DNA from: Roseateles sp.
Lineage (GTDB): Bacteria > Pseudomonadota > Gammaproteobacteria > Burkholderiales > Burkholderiaceae_C
Direction of reading: 5' to 3'
Length of the DNA stretch: 42,230 nt
NCBI GenBank assembly: GCA_018780415.1
Contig: JADMJQ010000259.1
Coordinates: 640 to 42,869, forward strand
Positions 17,213-25,460 of the stretch are shown here, in pieces; within the stretch, counting starts at the first letter, position 1; every line of letters begins with the position of its first letter. The position numbers and the translations under genes were made by a program. The notes under the pieces were generated by a model that saw only the letters and a list, made by a program, of their open reading frames with translations, did no database searches and was not told where the DNA came from.

Positions 17213-18709
17213 CTATCCCTTGACCGACGGCAGCTTGGAAACCAAACGCAGCGAGACGGTCAGGCCTTCCAACTGGTAATGCGGCCGCAGGAAGAATTTG
17301 GAGCTGTAATAGCCCGGGTTGGCTGGATCTTCTTCAACCACCACCTCGGCGGCAGCCAGCGGCTTTTTCGCCTTGGTCTGCTCGGAAGAGTTGGCCGGGT
17401 CGCCGTCGACATACTGCATGACCCATTTGGTCAACCAACGCTCGACTTCGGCGCGCTCCTTGAACGAGCCGATCTTGTCGCGCACGATGCACTTCAGGTA
17501 ATGCGCAAAGCGGCAAGTGGCGAACAAGTAGGGCAAGCGGGCGGCCAAGTTGGCGTTGGCGGTCGCGTCCGGATCGTCATACTCGGCCGGCTTGTGCAGT
17601 GACTGTGCACCGATGAAGGCGGCAAAATCGCTGTTCTTGCGATGCACCAGGGGCATGAAACCGTTCTTGGCTAACTCGGCTTCACGACGGTCTTCAATCG
17701 CGATTTCGGTCGGGCATTTCATGTCCACGCCGCCGTCGTCGGTCGGGAAAGTGTGGGTCGGCAGATTCTGCACCGCGCCGCCCGACTCGATGCCGCGAAT
17801 CCGCGTGCACCAGCCGTTCTCCTTGAAGGAGCGGTTGATATTGGTGGCCATCGCGTACGCCGCGTTCGCCCAGGTGTACTTGCCGTGGTCGGCCGAGCCG
17901 GTGTCTTCCTCGAAATTGAAGGCTTCGACCGGATTCGTCTTGGCGCCATAAGGCATGCGCGACAGGAATCTAGGCATTGCCAGGCCCACATACTTGGAGT
18001 CTTCCGACTCCCGCAGCGAACGCCAGGCGGCGTACTCGGGCGTGGTGAAGATCTTGGTCAGATCACGCGGATTGGCCAGCTCTTGCCAGGAGTCCATTTG
18101 CATCAGGGTTGGCGAGCCGCCGGTGATGAAGGGCGCATGTGCGGCAGCGGCGATCTTGGCCATCTCCGAGAGCAGTTCCACATCGGGCGCGCTTTGGTCG
18201 AAGTGATAGTCACCGACCAGGCAACCGAAAGGCTCGCCACCGAACTGGCTGAATTCCTCGGAATAGATCTTCTTGAAAATTGGGCTTTGGTCCCAGCTGG
18301 TGCCCTTGTAGCGCTTCAGCGTCTTGCCCAACTCGGCCTTGGAGACGTTCATCACCCGGATCTTCAGCGACTCGTCGGTCTCGGTGTTGTTCACCATATA
18401 GTGCAGACCGCGCCACGCACCTTCGAGCTTTTGGAAGTCTTGGTGATGCAGGATCAGGTTGATCTGCTCCGACAGCTTCTTGTCGATCGAGGCAATCATT
18501 GCCTCGATCGAGGCGACGGTGTCGCTGCCGATCAGCGCGGTCTGGCTCAGTGCCTGCTGGGCCAAGGTTTGCACCGCCTGTTCGACCGCGCTTTTCGCTT
18601 CGTCGGACTTGGGCTTGAATTCTTTTTGCAGCAGCGAAGCGAGGTCACTGCCTTCCATCGCAACGCTGGCCAGCGCTGCCGATGATTGGGCTGCTTGGGA
18701 GTCGGCCAT
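17213..18709 (-). CDS. tssC: T6SS contractile sheath large subunit TssC (VipB/ImpC)
   Basis: The 498-aa protein is the large sheath subunit that forms the contractile tail with TssB. Conserved segments include LEGAWRGLHYMVNNTETDESL (split here as LEGAWRGLHYMV and TDESLKIRVMNVSKAEL), FGCLVGDYHFDQ, VGLAMPRFLSRMPYGAKTNP and the C-terminal FFLRPHYQLEGLTVSLRLVS. GGAG upstream supports the ATG at 18709. It is 55 nt downstream of tssB. Confidence 0.97.
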   Translation of the reverse strand: MADSQAAQSSAALASVAMEGSDLASLLQKEFKPKSDEAKSAVEQAVQTLAQQALSQTALIGSDTVASIEAMIASIDKKLSEQINLILHHQDFQKLEGAWRGLHYMVNNTETDESLKIRVMNVSKAELGKTLKRYKGTSWDQSPIFKKIYSEEFSQFGGEPFGCLVGDYHFDQSAPDVELLSEMAKIAAAAHAPFITGGSPTLMQMDSWQELANPRDLTKIFTTPEYAAWRSLRESEDSKYVGLAMPRFLSRMPYGAKTNPVEAFNFEEDTGSADHGKYTWANAAYAMATNINRSFKENGWCTRIRGIESGGAVQNLPTHTFPTDDGGVDMKCPTEIAIEDRREAELAKNGFMPLVHRKNSDFAAFIGAQSLHKPAEYDDPDATANANLAARLPYLFATCRFAHYLKCIVRDKIGSFKERAEVERWLTKWVMQYVDGDPANSSEQTKAKKPLAAAEVVVEEDPANPGYYSSKFFLRPHYQLEGLTVSLRLVSKLPSVKG

Positions 18710-18764
18710 CTATTTCTCCAGTATTTTTTGAGGGGTTGATTGGTGCGAGATCAGCTGGCTAGCG

Positions 18765-19262
18765 TCAAGCGTCCGGCGGCTTGGCCGATGACGCCAACGC
18801 ACCCAGCAAGGCCGGGTCATTGATCAACTTGCCGATCAGCTCTTCGGCACCGCCCTTACCGTCCATATAAGTCACTAGGTTTTGCAATTGCTGGCGCGCA
18901 TCCAGCAGCTTGCTGAGCGAATCCACCTTGCGCGCCACCGCGTCGGGTGTGAAGTCATCCATGCTGTCGAAGGTGATGTCGACGCTCAGATTGCCTTCGC
19001 CGGTCAACGAGTTCGGCACTTGCATGGCCACGCGCGGCTTCATCGCCTTCATGCGGGCGTCGAAGTTATCGACGTCCACTTCCAGGAACTTGCGGTCTGC
19101 GACCGGCGCCAGGGGATCGGCCGGGTTCCCGGACAAGTCGGCCATCACGCCCATCACGAAAGGCAGTTGAACTTTCTTCTCGGCGCCGTAGACCTCGACG
19201 TCATATTCAATCTGGACCCGAGGCGCGCGATTGCGCGCGATGAATTTTTGGCTGCTACTCAT
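18765..19262 (-). CDS. tssB: T6SS contractile sheath small subunit TssB (VipA/ImpB)
   Basis: The 165-aa protein starts MSSSQKFIARNRAPRVQIEY, a typical TssB start, and continues with the conserved VQLPFVMGVMADLSG, EVDVDNFDARMKAM and SMDDFTPDAVAR. AGGAG before the ATG at 19260-19262 decides this start over an in-frame ATG at 19295. It pairs with TssC to form the sheath. Confidence 0.97.
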   Translation of the reverse strand: MSSSQKFIARNRAPRVQIEYDVEVYGAEKKVQLPFVMGVMADLSGNPADPLAPVADRKFLEVDVDNFDARMKAMKPRVAMQVPNSLTGEGNLSVDITFDSMDDFTPDAVARKVDSLSKLLDARQQLQNLVTYMDGKGGAEELIGKLINDPALLGALASSAKPPDA

Positions 19263-19323
19263 TCCAAGCTCCTGTGCGACGGTGAAGAAATACAAAAATT
19301 ACAAAAACACAAACGACAAATCA

Positions 19324-20379
19324 TCACTGTTCAGGGTTGTCAATGCTGTAAGGGTCGACCCCTACCAGACCGGCCACGCCGGGCAGCGCGTCAGGCGCCA
19401 ACATCTTCATCAACTGCAAAAAGTTCTGATTGATCAACTGGCTGCCGCGGCGCAAAAACAGCTGCGCCGGGTTGGCGGGCTCGGCTCGCTCAAGGTAGTC
19501 ACAGACCATGGCAATGGCGCGGACCGCGTCCTCACGCGAATTCACGCTGCCGGACAAACCCTTGTTGCCGGCGGCTGCAGCAGCCGTGCGGGTAGGCCCG
19601 GCCCCGCTGCCGTCCACCGAATCTTCCGCCGCGGCCTCAGCAGCTTCATCTTGCGGCAGACAAGCGAGCACACCGTTTGCGATGACGGACAGCGGCCGCA
19701 GGTCGGGCGCCGGCCCATTGCCAAGAACATCATCCAGCAAGGCCGTCATTTGCTGCACTTGCGTCACAGCGGCCTGGCAATGCGCGCGCAATCCAACGTC
19801 TTTGGCCAAGGCGGCGGCCAACATCTGCTCGACCTGCCCTTGGCCGAGCACCTCTTCGTCGCTGCGCGCAGCGGCAAGGCCCAGCGCCAGTTCCAGCGCA
19901 CGCACGCTCAGCACGCCGATGCTGCGATCCTCGATCAACAAGGCGGCGCGCAAATCCCCCAACACCCCTTCCGTCTCGCGCAACAAGGTCAGTGCATTGA
20001 CGCGTGCATAGAGATCGCCGTCGTCCGGGTCGGGAAGCGGATGCAAATGGGCCCAATGCTTGCTGATCAAACCCTGCAGCAAACCCAGGCCCACGGGTAG
20101 AGCCCCATAACCCTTGGTGTGCAGGCACCCGCGCAACCAGAAAATCGCGATTCGCAAATCGCGTGAGCGTGCCATCAGCGCCTCGGCCATGGTCACCACA
20201 TTGCGCCAAACGGGCAATTCGGCCGGCCCGAACTGGGACTCGGGCTTGCCCGCGGCGGCCTGCGTCAGCGCCAGAAAGTCGTTGTCATACTCAAGGTCGG
20301 CGCCACAGGGTGCGGCCTCATTGGGTAGCGGCAACAGCCACTCAGCCACCTTGCTTTGCATCGCTTCAAAATCGCTCAT
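19324..20379 (-). CDS. tssA: T6SS cap/assembly protein TssA
   Basis: The 351-aa protein has an ImpA N-terminal domain (LPNEAAPCGADLEYDNDFL at about 18-36, WLRGCLHTKGYGALPVGL) and a C-terminal region with DYLERAEPANPAQLFLRRG, which matches the TssA family. TssA primes and guides sheath polymerisation from the baseplate or distal end. The ATG at 20377-20379 is used; a GTG five codons upstream (20394) is an alternative, and neither has a strong RBS. It is first of the tssA-clpV group and 245 nt downstream of the kinase gene. Confidence 0.92.
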   Translation of the reverse strand: MSDFEAMQSKVAEWLLPLPNEAAPCGADLEYDNDFLALTQAAAGKPESQFGPAELPVWRNVVTMAEALMARSRDLRIAIFWLRGCLHTKGYGALPVGLGLLQGLISKHWAHLHPLPDPDDGDLYARVNALTLLRETEGVLGDLRAALLIEDRSIGVLSVRALELALGLAAARSDEEVLGQGQVEQMLAAALAKDVGLRAHCQAAVTQVQQMTALLDDVLGNGPAPDLRPLSVIANGVLACLPQDEAAEAAAEDSVDGSGAGPTRTAAAAAGNKGLSGSVNSREDAVRAIAMVCDYLERAEPANPAQLFLRRGSQLINQNFLQLMKMLAPDALPGVAGLVGVDPYSIDNPEQ

Positions 20380-20442
20380 CAATGACGCACTCACTGGGTT
20401 TGTAGGGTGAAACTCTGCGCTGAGTCCATCTTGTTGAGTGGC

Positions 20443-20532
20443 TCAGGCGATAAGCACTTTAAGGCAAGTCTGTCGCGCTGGGCATTAAGTTTTTCTAAAA
20501 GAAAGAGCAAGCAAATCCGGGCTATCGCCTGA
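20443..20532. promoter_or_regulatory. Separated inverted repeat upstream of tssA
   Basis: TCAGGCGATA at 20443-20452 and its exact complement TATCGCCTGA at 20523-20532 face each other across 70 nt in the gap between the kinase gene and tssA. This fits paired regulator sites near a tssA promoter, though no clear -35/-10 or sigma-54 site is seen. Confidence 0.3.
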
Positions 20533-20638
20533 CGTAAAACCAAGCAGGCAGACAAGGTAGCAGCAAACAGTGACAGCCCGGTGGCAGCACATCCTGCACT
20601 GCGGTTCAACCCGGCCGGCAAAGCCCTAGTGAACAGGC

Positions 20639-22507
20639 TCAGCGGACAACCTCGACCCCGAATTGAGCGGCACCAAATTCATCGCAGGTGGACGTTGCAC
20701 AGCTGCCGCTGAGGCCCAGTAAATAGGAAGACCTCAACTTCCCATTGGCCTGCAATGCTTGCGTCAGCGTCGCCGCCTGCTCGCCGGTGGGCAGCTTGAG
20801 GAACATTTCGTCGCGTTCCTTGCTCAGCGAACTGTAGTCACGCGGGTGGGCGCTGACAATCACCAAAAACTGCTGCGGCCCCGGCGGCTCGGCCGTCTCC
20901 AGCGGCCAGCTGCTTTGCGGCAGTGTCAAGGTCTTGAACGCCTTGATGCGGTTGTCAGGCGCTTGCGCGTTAGGAAACAACAGCAGCAAGGCGCCGTCCG
21001 ATCCCAACATCAAGACATTGACGAAACCGTCACGCGAGGACTCAACACTGAAAGCAAGCGGATCTTTGCCAATCCTGAACTGCTGTTTGGCGCTGATGGC
21101 CGAGACCTTGAATCCAGCGGTTTGGGCTTGTACGACCTGATCAAACGCGTCACGCGGCGCCAAAACTGCGGGCTTGGCGGCATCCAGGGCGGGTGTGGGC
21201 GCAAGCGCGGGCGAACTCGGCTTCACCTCGGCAACTGCCGCCGCTCCCGGGTCTTGACCCTGAAGAAAATACAGACCTGCGCCGCCTGCCGCCAACAGCA
21301 CCGCGCCCAGACCCAGCCACAGCGCTTTGGCCTGCTTTTTGACCAGCGCTGGCGGCTGCTGCGGCGCACCTTCCTTGTTGCTGGTATCGGAATTCTTGAT
21401 GGGGCTTGCGAACGGCGTCGGGGCATCAAATTGCACCTGACCCGAGGCCGGCTGAGCCGCTGTCCCGCCGCCAAGACCCAAGTCTGCACGCAGCTCGGCA
21501 ATTGACGGCGTACGGTCCTCTGGCCGCACCCGCAACGCGCGATCAATCGCCTGCAAGAACTTTGCGCTGTATCGCCCAGCGGCCGACTCCGCCAGCGGCA
21601 CATAGCTGTCACTCATTAAGCGGCCGACCGAGGTCGGCGGCGTGCGGCCCATGATGGCGAAGTGCACCGACGCCGCCAGCGCATAGACATCTGTCCAGGC
21701 GCCCTGCTTCATACTGGGCGCTTCGGCATACTGTTCCACCGGCGCATAGCCGGGCTTGAGGATGACGGTCAAGGCCTGCGTCATGTCGCCGATCACGCGG
21801 CGGGCGGCGCCAAAGTCCAGCAGCAAAGGCTTTTGACCGGCACCCAGCAAAATCACATTGTCCGGCGCGATATCGCGGTGAAAGCAGCTGGCGGCGTGGA
21901 TAACGGCCAGCGCCTCGGTCAAGGGGGCCAGCAAAGCCATCAACCATGGCTCGTCGGGCGGCGCGCCGAGCTCGCGCAATTTATCCTTCAGCGTGATGCC
22001 TTCATAGAAAGGCATCACCATATAGGCGGTGCCATTGGCTTCCCAGAATCGATACACCTTGACCAAGGACGGATGGTCAAACGAGGCCAGCAACTTGGCC
22101 TCGTTGACGAAGCTCCTCAACCCAGCCTCAAAAGTATCCCGATGCCGCGCCGATTTGACCTGCACCTGGGTATTGCCCACGCGCGCCGACAGAGCCGAGG
22201 GCATGTATTCCTTCAGTGCGACCTTGCGTTCCAGCGAATGGTCCCAGGCCAAGTAGACGATGCCGAAACCGCCCTCACCCAGCACGCTGGTCAACTCGAA
22301 CTCGCCGACATAGGTGCCCATCGGCAAGGCGTTGCCACTTTCCCCTGCACTCGACGCGGCGCTGTGGCCGCCGCTCGAAGCCAGCGCTGCTGCCGCCGCG
22401 ATGGATCCGGGCGTCGCCCCGGTCGGCGAAGGCACAGCAATGGTGGGCGCCATACTCAAGCTGGGGCGAATAACGGTGCGATCGTCGTCAGGAGTCGGAC
22501 TGCTCAT
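20639..22507 (-). CDS. ppkA: PpkA-type membrane Ser/Thr protein kinase with DUF4384
   Basis: The 622-aa protein has a Hanks-type kinase domain with G-loop GEGGFG (77-82), Lys99, catalytic HRDIAPDN (210-217) and DFG (231-233), a transmembrane helix (about 396-415), and a periplasmic DUF4384-like domain (FRIGKDPLAFSVESSRDG...). Such kinases phosphorylate T6SS components and activate firing. The N-terminal DRTVIRP (Thr11) is a likely autophosphorylation/FHA-docking site. I place the start at the ATG at 22507; the frame continues upstream to 22606 with no RBS. Phosphatase and FHA protein are encoded in the other T6SS block. It precedes tssA on the same strand. Confidence 0.92.
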   Translation of the reverse strand: MSSPTPDDDRTVIRPSLSMAPTIAVPSPTGATPGSIAAAAALASSGGHSAASSAGESGNALPMGTYVGEFELTSVLGEGGFGIVYLAWDHSLERKVALKEYMPSALSARVGNTQVQVKSARHRDTFEAGLRSFVNEAKLLASFDHPSLVKVYRFWEANGTAYMVMPFYEGITLKDKLRELGAPPDEPWLMALLAPLTEALAVIHAASCFHRDIAPDNVILLGAGQKPLLLDFGAARRVIGDMTQALTVILKPGYAPVEQYAEAPSMKQGAWTDVYALAASVHFAIMGRTPPTSVGRLMSDSYVPLAESAAGRYSAKFLQAIDRALRVRPEDRTPSIAELRADLGLGGGTAAQPASGQVQFDAPTPFASPIKNSDTSNKEGAPQQPPALVKKQAKALWLGLGAVLLAAGGAGLYFLQGQDPGAAAVAEVKPSSPALAPTPALDAAKPAVLAPRDAFDQVVQAQTAGFKVSAISAKQQFRIGKDPLAFSVESSRDGFVNVLMLGSDGALLLLFPNAQAPDNRIKAFKTLTLPQSSWPLETAEPPGPQQFLVIVSAHPRDYSSLSKERDEMFLKLPTGEQAATLTQALQANGKLRSSYLLGLSGSCATSTCDEFGAAQFGVEVVR

Positions 22508-22735
22508 GGCTTGCTGGGGTGGCCCTGTTTGCTGTTCGTCGCTGCCAAATTGGGCAGTGCTGTGTTGAACGGATATTCGGCGGCTATTGTGACTCGCAAT
22601 GATCAAGGTTTGATGGACAAACCGCGTCGCATTTGAGTCTGCCGCACCGACGCTAGCTCGCGCAAAGACGCTAAGCTGGCGGTGACCCGCCGCTGGCCGA
22701 GTGGGCGATGCGAATGAAACAATATTGGGTAAGCC

Positions 22736-23818
22736 ATGTCAGCTGAAAATGAAGGCGCAAAACCGGGCCGAGCCCGCAAGCGGCTGACGCCGCGCCGACG
22801 CCGTGGCGCGTCATCGGTGCCAGCGCCGGCAGCAACCGCACCTGCGGCAAAGCGCTACCCGGTCATCATGGGCACAGGAGTCGCCTTGCTTGTACTGGGC
22901 CTGGTCCTGTGGTGGATGTTGGCGCGCCAGGCCACCGGCAACCCCAGGACGCCGGCCACGGCAACCGCACCGGCGCAAATGCTGCAACCCGCCGCCCCAC
23001 AAGCCCAGGCCAAACACCTGATTCAGACGGCTTCGCTTGAACAATTACTGGCCGGTCGCGGCCCGTCGAGTGAGTGGCAGTTGGCACGACTGCAGGGCAA
23101 TGAGACGGTGCTGGTGATCGAATTCCCGACCCTGTTGGAGCAAGGCCTGGCCTTGAACCGGGCCGCCGCCTTTATTGAAAAAAAGGGCAGCGCACGGGAC
23201 CGGGTGTTGAATGATATTGAGCTGGCCGAGTTGGTAAAAAATGCGGGCGACAGCACCGCTACCTTCTATTTCGGTCATGACTACACGGCCGCGCAGCTGC
23301 GCCAGTTCTTTGCTCAGTCCAGCACGCAACAGTTGGTGCTGAACCCCCAGGAATTACGTCTGCGCGAGTTGTTGGTGGACGCAAATCTGTTGCAACAGAA
23401 CGCCGCGAAAGCAGCGGGAAACGCCAAGTCGCCTGCCGCAGGCCAACAGGTGGTGATCAGTTTCACCGCCCTGCAGGTCGACGATCCAACGACCATGGTC
23501 GATGAAAGCGTGGACGCCTTGCGTCGAGAGTCAACCCTGCGCCATGAACTCAGCCATGCAGAGTTTTTCACCCGACCGGCCTATCAAAAGCAAAGCTGGC
23601 GTTTTTGGCAGCAGGGTCTGAGCAAGGCCGAGCGTGCCATGTTCCGCCGCATGCTGGCGGGCATGGACTACGACACCGACAACGAGGAGCTGATGGCCAA
23701 CGAGACCCAGGCCCTTCTGATGCACACCCCCGACACGCGCGCCTTTGGTGCAGGCAATCTGGGCGTTACGCCGGCCCAGCTGCAGGACCTCAGAGCGCGC
23801 TTCGAGCGCAGCCGCTAG
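22736..23818 (+). CDS. Membrane-anchored putative HExxH zinc metallopeptidase
   Basis: The 360-aa protein has a very basic N-terminus (residues 1-24), one transmembrane helix (about 42-63, positive-inside, so the C-terminus is probably periplasmic), an Ala/Pro linker and a C-terminal domain. RHELSHAEFFTRPAYQ (about 269-284) contains HExxH (H270, E271, H274), and Glu residues at about 318-323 (EELMANETQALLMHT) could give the third zinc ligand. That architecture suggests a zinc peptidase, perhaps acting in the periplasm; I do not recognise a named family and no activity is proven. It is divergent from the kinase and overlaps the convergent tagF by four bases. The RBS is weak. Confidence 0.75.
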   Translation: MSAENEGAKPGRARKRLTPRRRRGASSVPAPAATAPAAKRYPVIMGTGVALLVLGLVLWWMLARQATGNPRTPATATAPAQMLQPAAPQAQAKHLIQTASLEQLLAGRGPSSEWQLARLQGNETVLVIEFPTLLEQGLALNRAAAFIEKKGSARDRVLNDIELAELVKNAGDSTATFYFGHDYTAAQLRQFFAQSSTQQLVLNPQELRLRELLVDANLLQQNAAKAAGNAKSPAAGQQVVISFTALQVDDPTTMVDESVDALRRESTLRHELSHAEFFTRPAYQKQSWRFWQQGLSKAERAMFRRMLAGMDYDTDNEELMANETQALLMHTPDTRAFGAGNLGVTPAQLQDLRARFERSR

Positions 23819-24510
23819 CCACCCAGCAGGGCCGCAGCCGAACGCGGCAGCCCTTGGCAGACCCGCCAATTCTGCGAATTGGCAGCTGCGCCAGCCAACC
23901 AGTACGAACGGCCTCCCACCTGCGGCCCCCACAGCTGCAAGGCCTCGCCGGCCATCTGACCGGCGCCGTCCAGGCCGCTGGGCAAGACGCGCAGCTCACC
24001 GGCCACCAGGGCCAGATCCGCCACCACGGGTGCTACCGGCCCATCGCGCAGCTTCAGGCCGGACACCGCCAGCTCGGCCAGTTCGGCCTCCAAGCGCTCC
24101 GCGCTCCAATCGTCTTGCAAGGCATCGGCCGCCACATCATCGAGCCGCCCCAGCTCCTGCCACAGCGTTTGCAGGCCATGCAGGGACAGCGGCAGCTGCG
24201 CCAACGGGTGCAGCAGGGTGAACGGGTAATAGCGCCCCACCCGGTCGACCGAGGGCATCAGCACGCCGGCCCAGGCCCGCTCGCCCAAGCTGCCGGGCAG
24301 GCAGCCGGGAGTCAGCACAAAGCGCCAGGTCGGGCTGACCAGATAAGCGTCCAGCCAGCCGGCCGGGTTTTGTTCACGCAGGGCCTGCATGCCCTGGGCC
24401 AGCCAGCCGTCCCAGAACTCGATGAAATCGGGCGCCAGCCGGCGTGAGGCAAAGTCACCCAAGGCGGGCAACTTGCCATACCAGCCGGGCAATGCAGGGC
24501 CGGTGTTCAC
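23815..24510 (-). CDS. tagF: T6SS-associated protein TagF
   Basis: The 231-aa protein has the TagF (DUF2094) start ALPGWYGKLPALGDFASRRL and the following W-rich helix FIEFWDGWLAQGMQAL. TagF is known as a repressor of T6SS that works through Fha in other bacteria, sometimes fused to PppA; here they are separate. A GTG at 24508-24510 overlaps the tssM stop (GTGA), so translational coupling fixes this start; a longer in-frame start at 24687 lies inside tssM and is rejected. The stop TAG at 23815-23817 lies within the CTAG shared with the end of the convergent metallopeptidase gene. Confidence 0.9.
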   Translation of the reverse strand: MNTGPALPGWYGKLPALGDFASRRLAPDFIEFWDGWLAQGMQALREQNPAGWLDAYLVSPTWRFVLTPGCLPGSLGERAWAGVLMPSVDRVGRYYPFTLLHPLAQLPLSLHGLQTLWQELGRLDDVAADALQDDWSAERLEAELAELAVSGLKLRDGPVAPVVADLALVAGELRVLPSGLDGAGQMAGEALQLWGPQVGGRSYWLAGAAANSQNWRVCQGLPRSAAALLGG

Positions 24511-25460
24511 AGCGCAGCCGGGCAACGGAATTGCTTGACTTCCTTCAGCTGGAAGGGGTTGAAGACGCTGGCAGCGATCACGTCCACTCTCGCTCGTCTG
24601 CCGTCCAGGACCACCGGAATACTGAACTTCTCCGGCACCGCCGAAGGCTCGACGCCGAAGCGGTCGAACAGCCGGAACAGCGCCCAAGGTCCTTCAAACA
24701 AGAGCGGAGCCGCAGCCCCGGCCGCCCCACTGCTCAGCTTGATCTGCGCCGCCACGCGCTGGCTGGGCCAACCGACGCTGATCGACTGGCCGCCGGCCGT
24801 CAGCTTTTGCACCTGGCCGTCGACGTCAAGCACCAGTTCCTTCAAGGCCGGGTCCAACTCGGCCACGCGCAGCTCGATCTTCAGGGCCGGCTGCTTGCCG
24901 CCGCTGCGGAAGAACACCTCGCGTATGCGCGCCGCGCGCTGGAACTCGGCCAGCGCGGCGGCGGCCACCGGCTTGCTGCCGTCGGCCAGCGGCTTGTAGG
25001 TCCAGACCGGGGTCGAGGTGTCGACCAAGTTGAGCAAGCGGCGCTGGAAGAAGTCATCCATCAAACCGCCGCCGCCGAAGAGCTGGCCGAAGTCCTCCGG
25101 CAAGACATCGGCGCGCGCGCCGCTGGCAAACGGGTAGCGGCCGTTGATGGCGCGCATGCAGAACTCGGCGATCGGCTTCAGCTCACCGGCCAGGCCCTGG
25201 ATCTCGGCGCCGCGGCTCTGGTTGGCGCCGGCATCGGCCAGTTGCTCCAGCATCGCCCGTATCGGCTCGGGCTGCTGCCCGGCCGCGGCCTTGACCTTCT
25301 CGGCAGCACCGCCGGGCGGCGGCGGCGACTTGCTCTTTTGCGCCGCGTCGACGGCGCTGAGCTGGGTGTAGAGCTCGTTGAACATCTTCAGCGTGTCGTC
25401 GATCGGCGCCGGCTGGACCGTCACCTGGCGGTGGATATTGGCAAAGTGGTCGTCGACCAT
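24507..25460 (-). CDS. tssM: TssM C-terminal part, out of frame with its N-terminal part
   Basis: This frame encodes the C-terminal third of TssM: MVDDHFANIHRQV at the start, then EFCMRAINGRYPFASGARAD, FGGGGLMDDFFQRRL, and the C-terminal domain ending EVKQFRCPAAL. These are classical TssM/IcmF periplasmic segments. The matching N-terminal frame ends upstream in another phase, so this part would be made only by frameshifting, by a sequence correction or by internal initiation (the ATG at 25460 has no RBS). The stop overlaps tagF. Confidence 0.75.
   Translation of the reverse strand: MVDDHFANIHRQVTVQPAPIDDTLKMFNELYTQLSAVDAAQKSKSPPPPGGAAEKVKAAAGQQPEPIRAMLEQLADAGANQSRGAEIQGLAGELKPIAEFCMRAINGRYPFASGARADVLPEDFGQLFGGGGLMDDFFQRRLLNLVDTSTPVWTYKPLADGSKPVAAAALAEFQRAARIREVFFRSGGKQPALKIELRVAELDPALKELVLDVDGQVQKLTAGGQSISVGWPSQRVAAQIKLSSGAAGAAAPLLFEGPWALFRLFDRFGVEPSAVPEKFSIPVVLDGRRARVDVIAASVFNPFQLKEVKQFRCPAAL

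Noticed and set aside
23815-24687. Longer tagF start at 24687
   Set aside because: The extra 59 codons overlap tssM in another frame and look like nonsense; the GTG overlapping the tssM stop gives the family's normal start.
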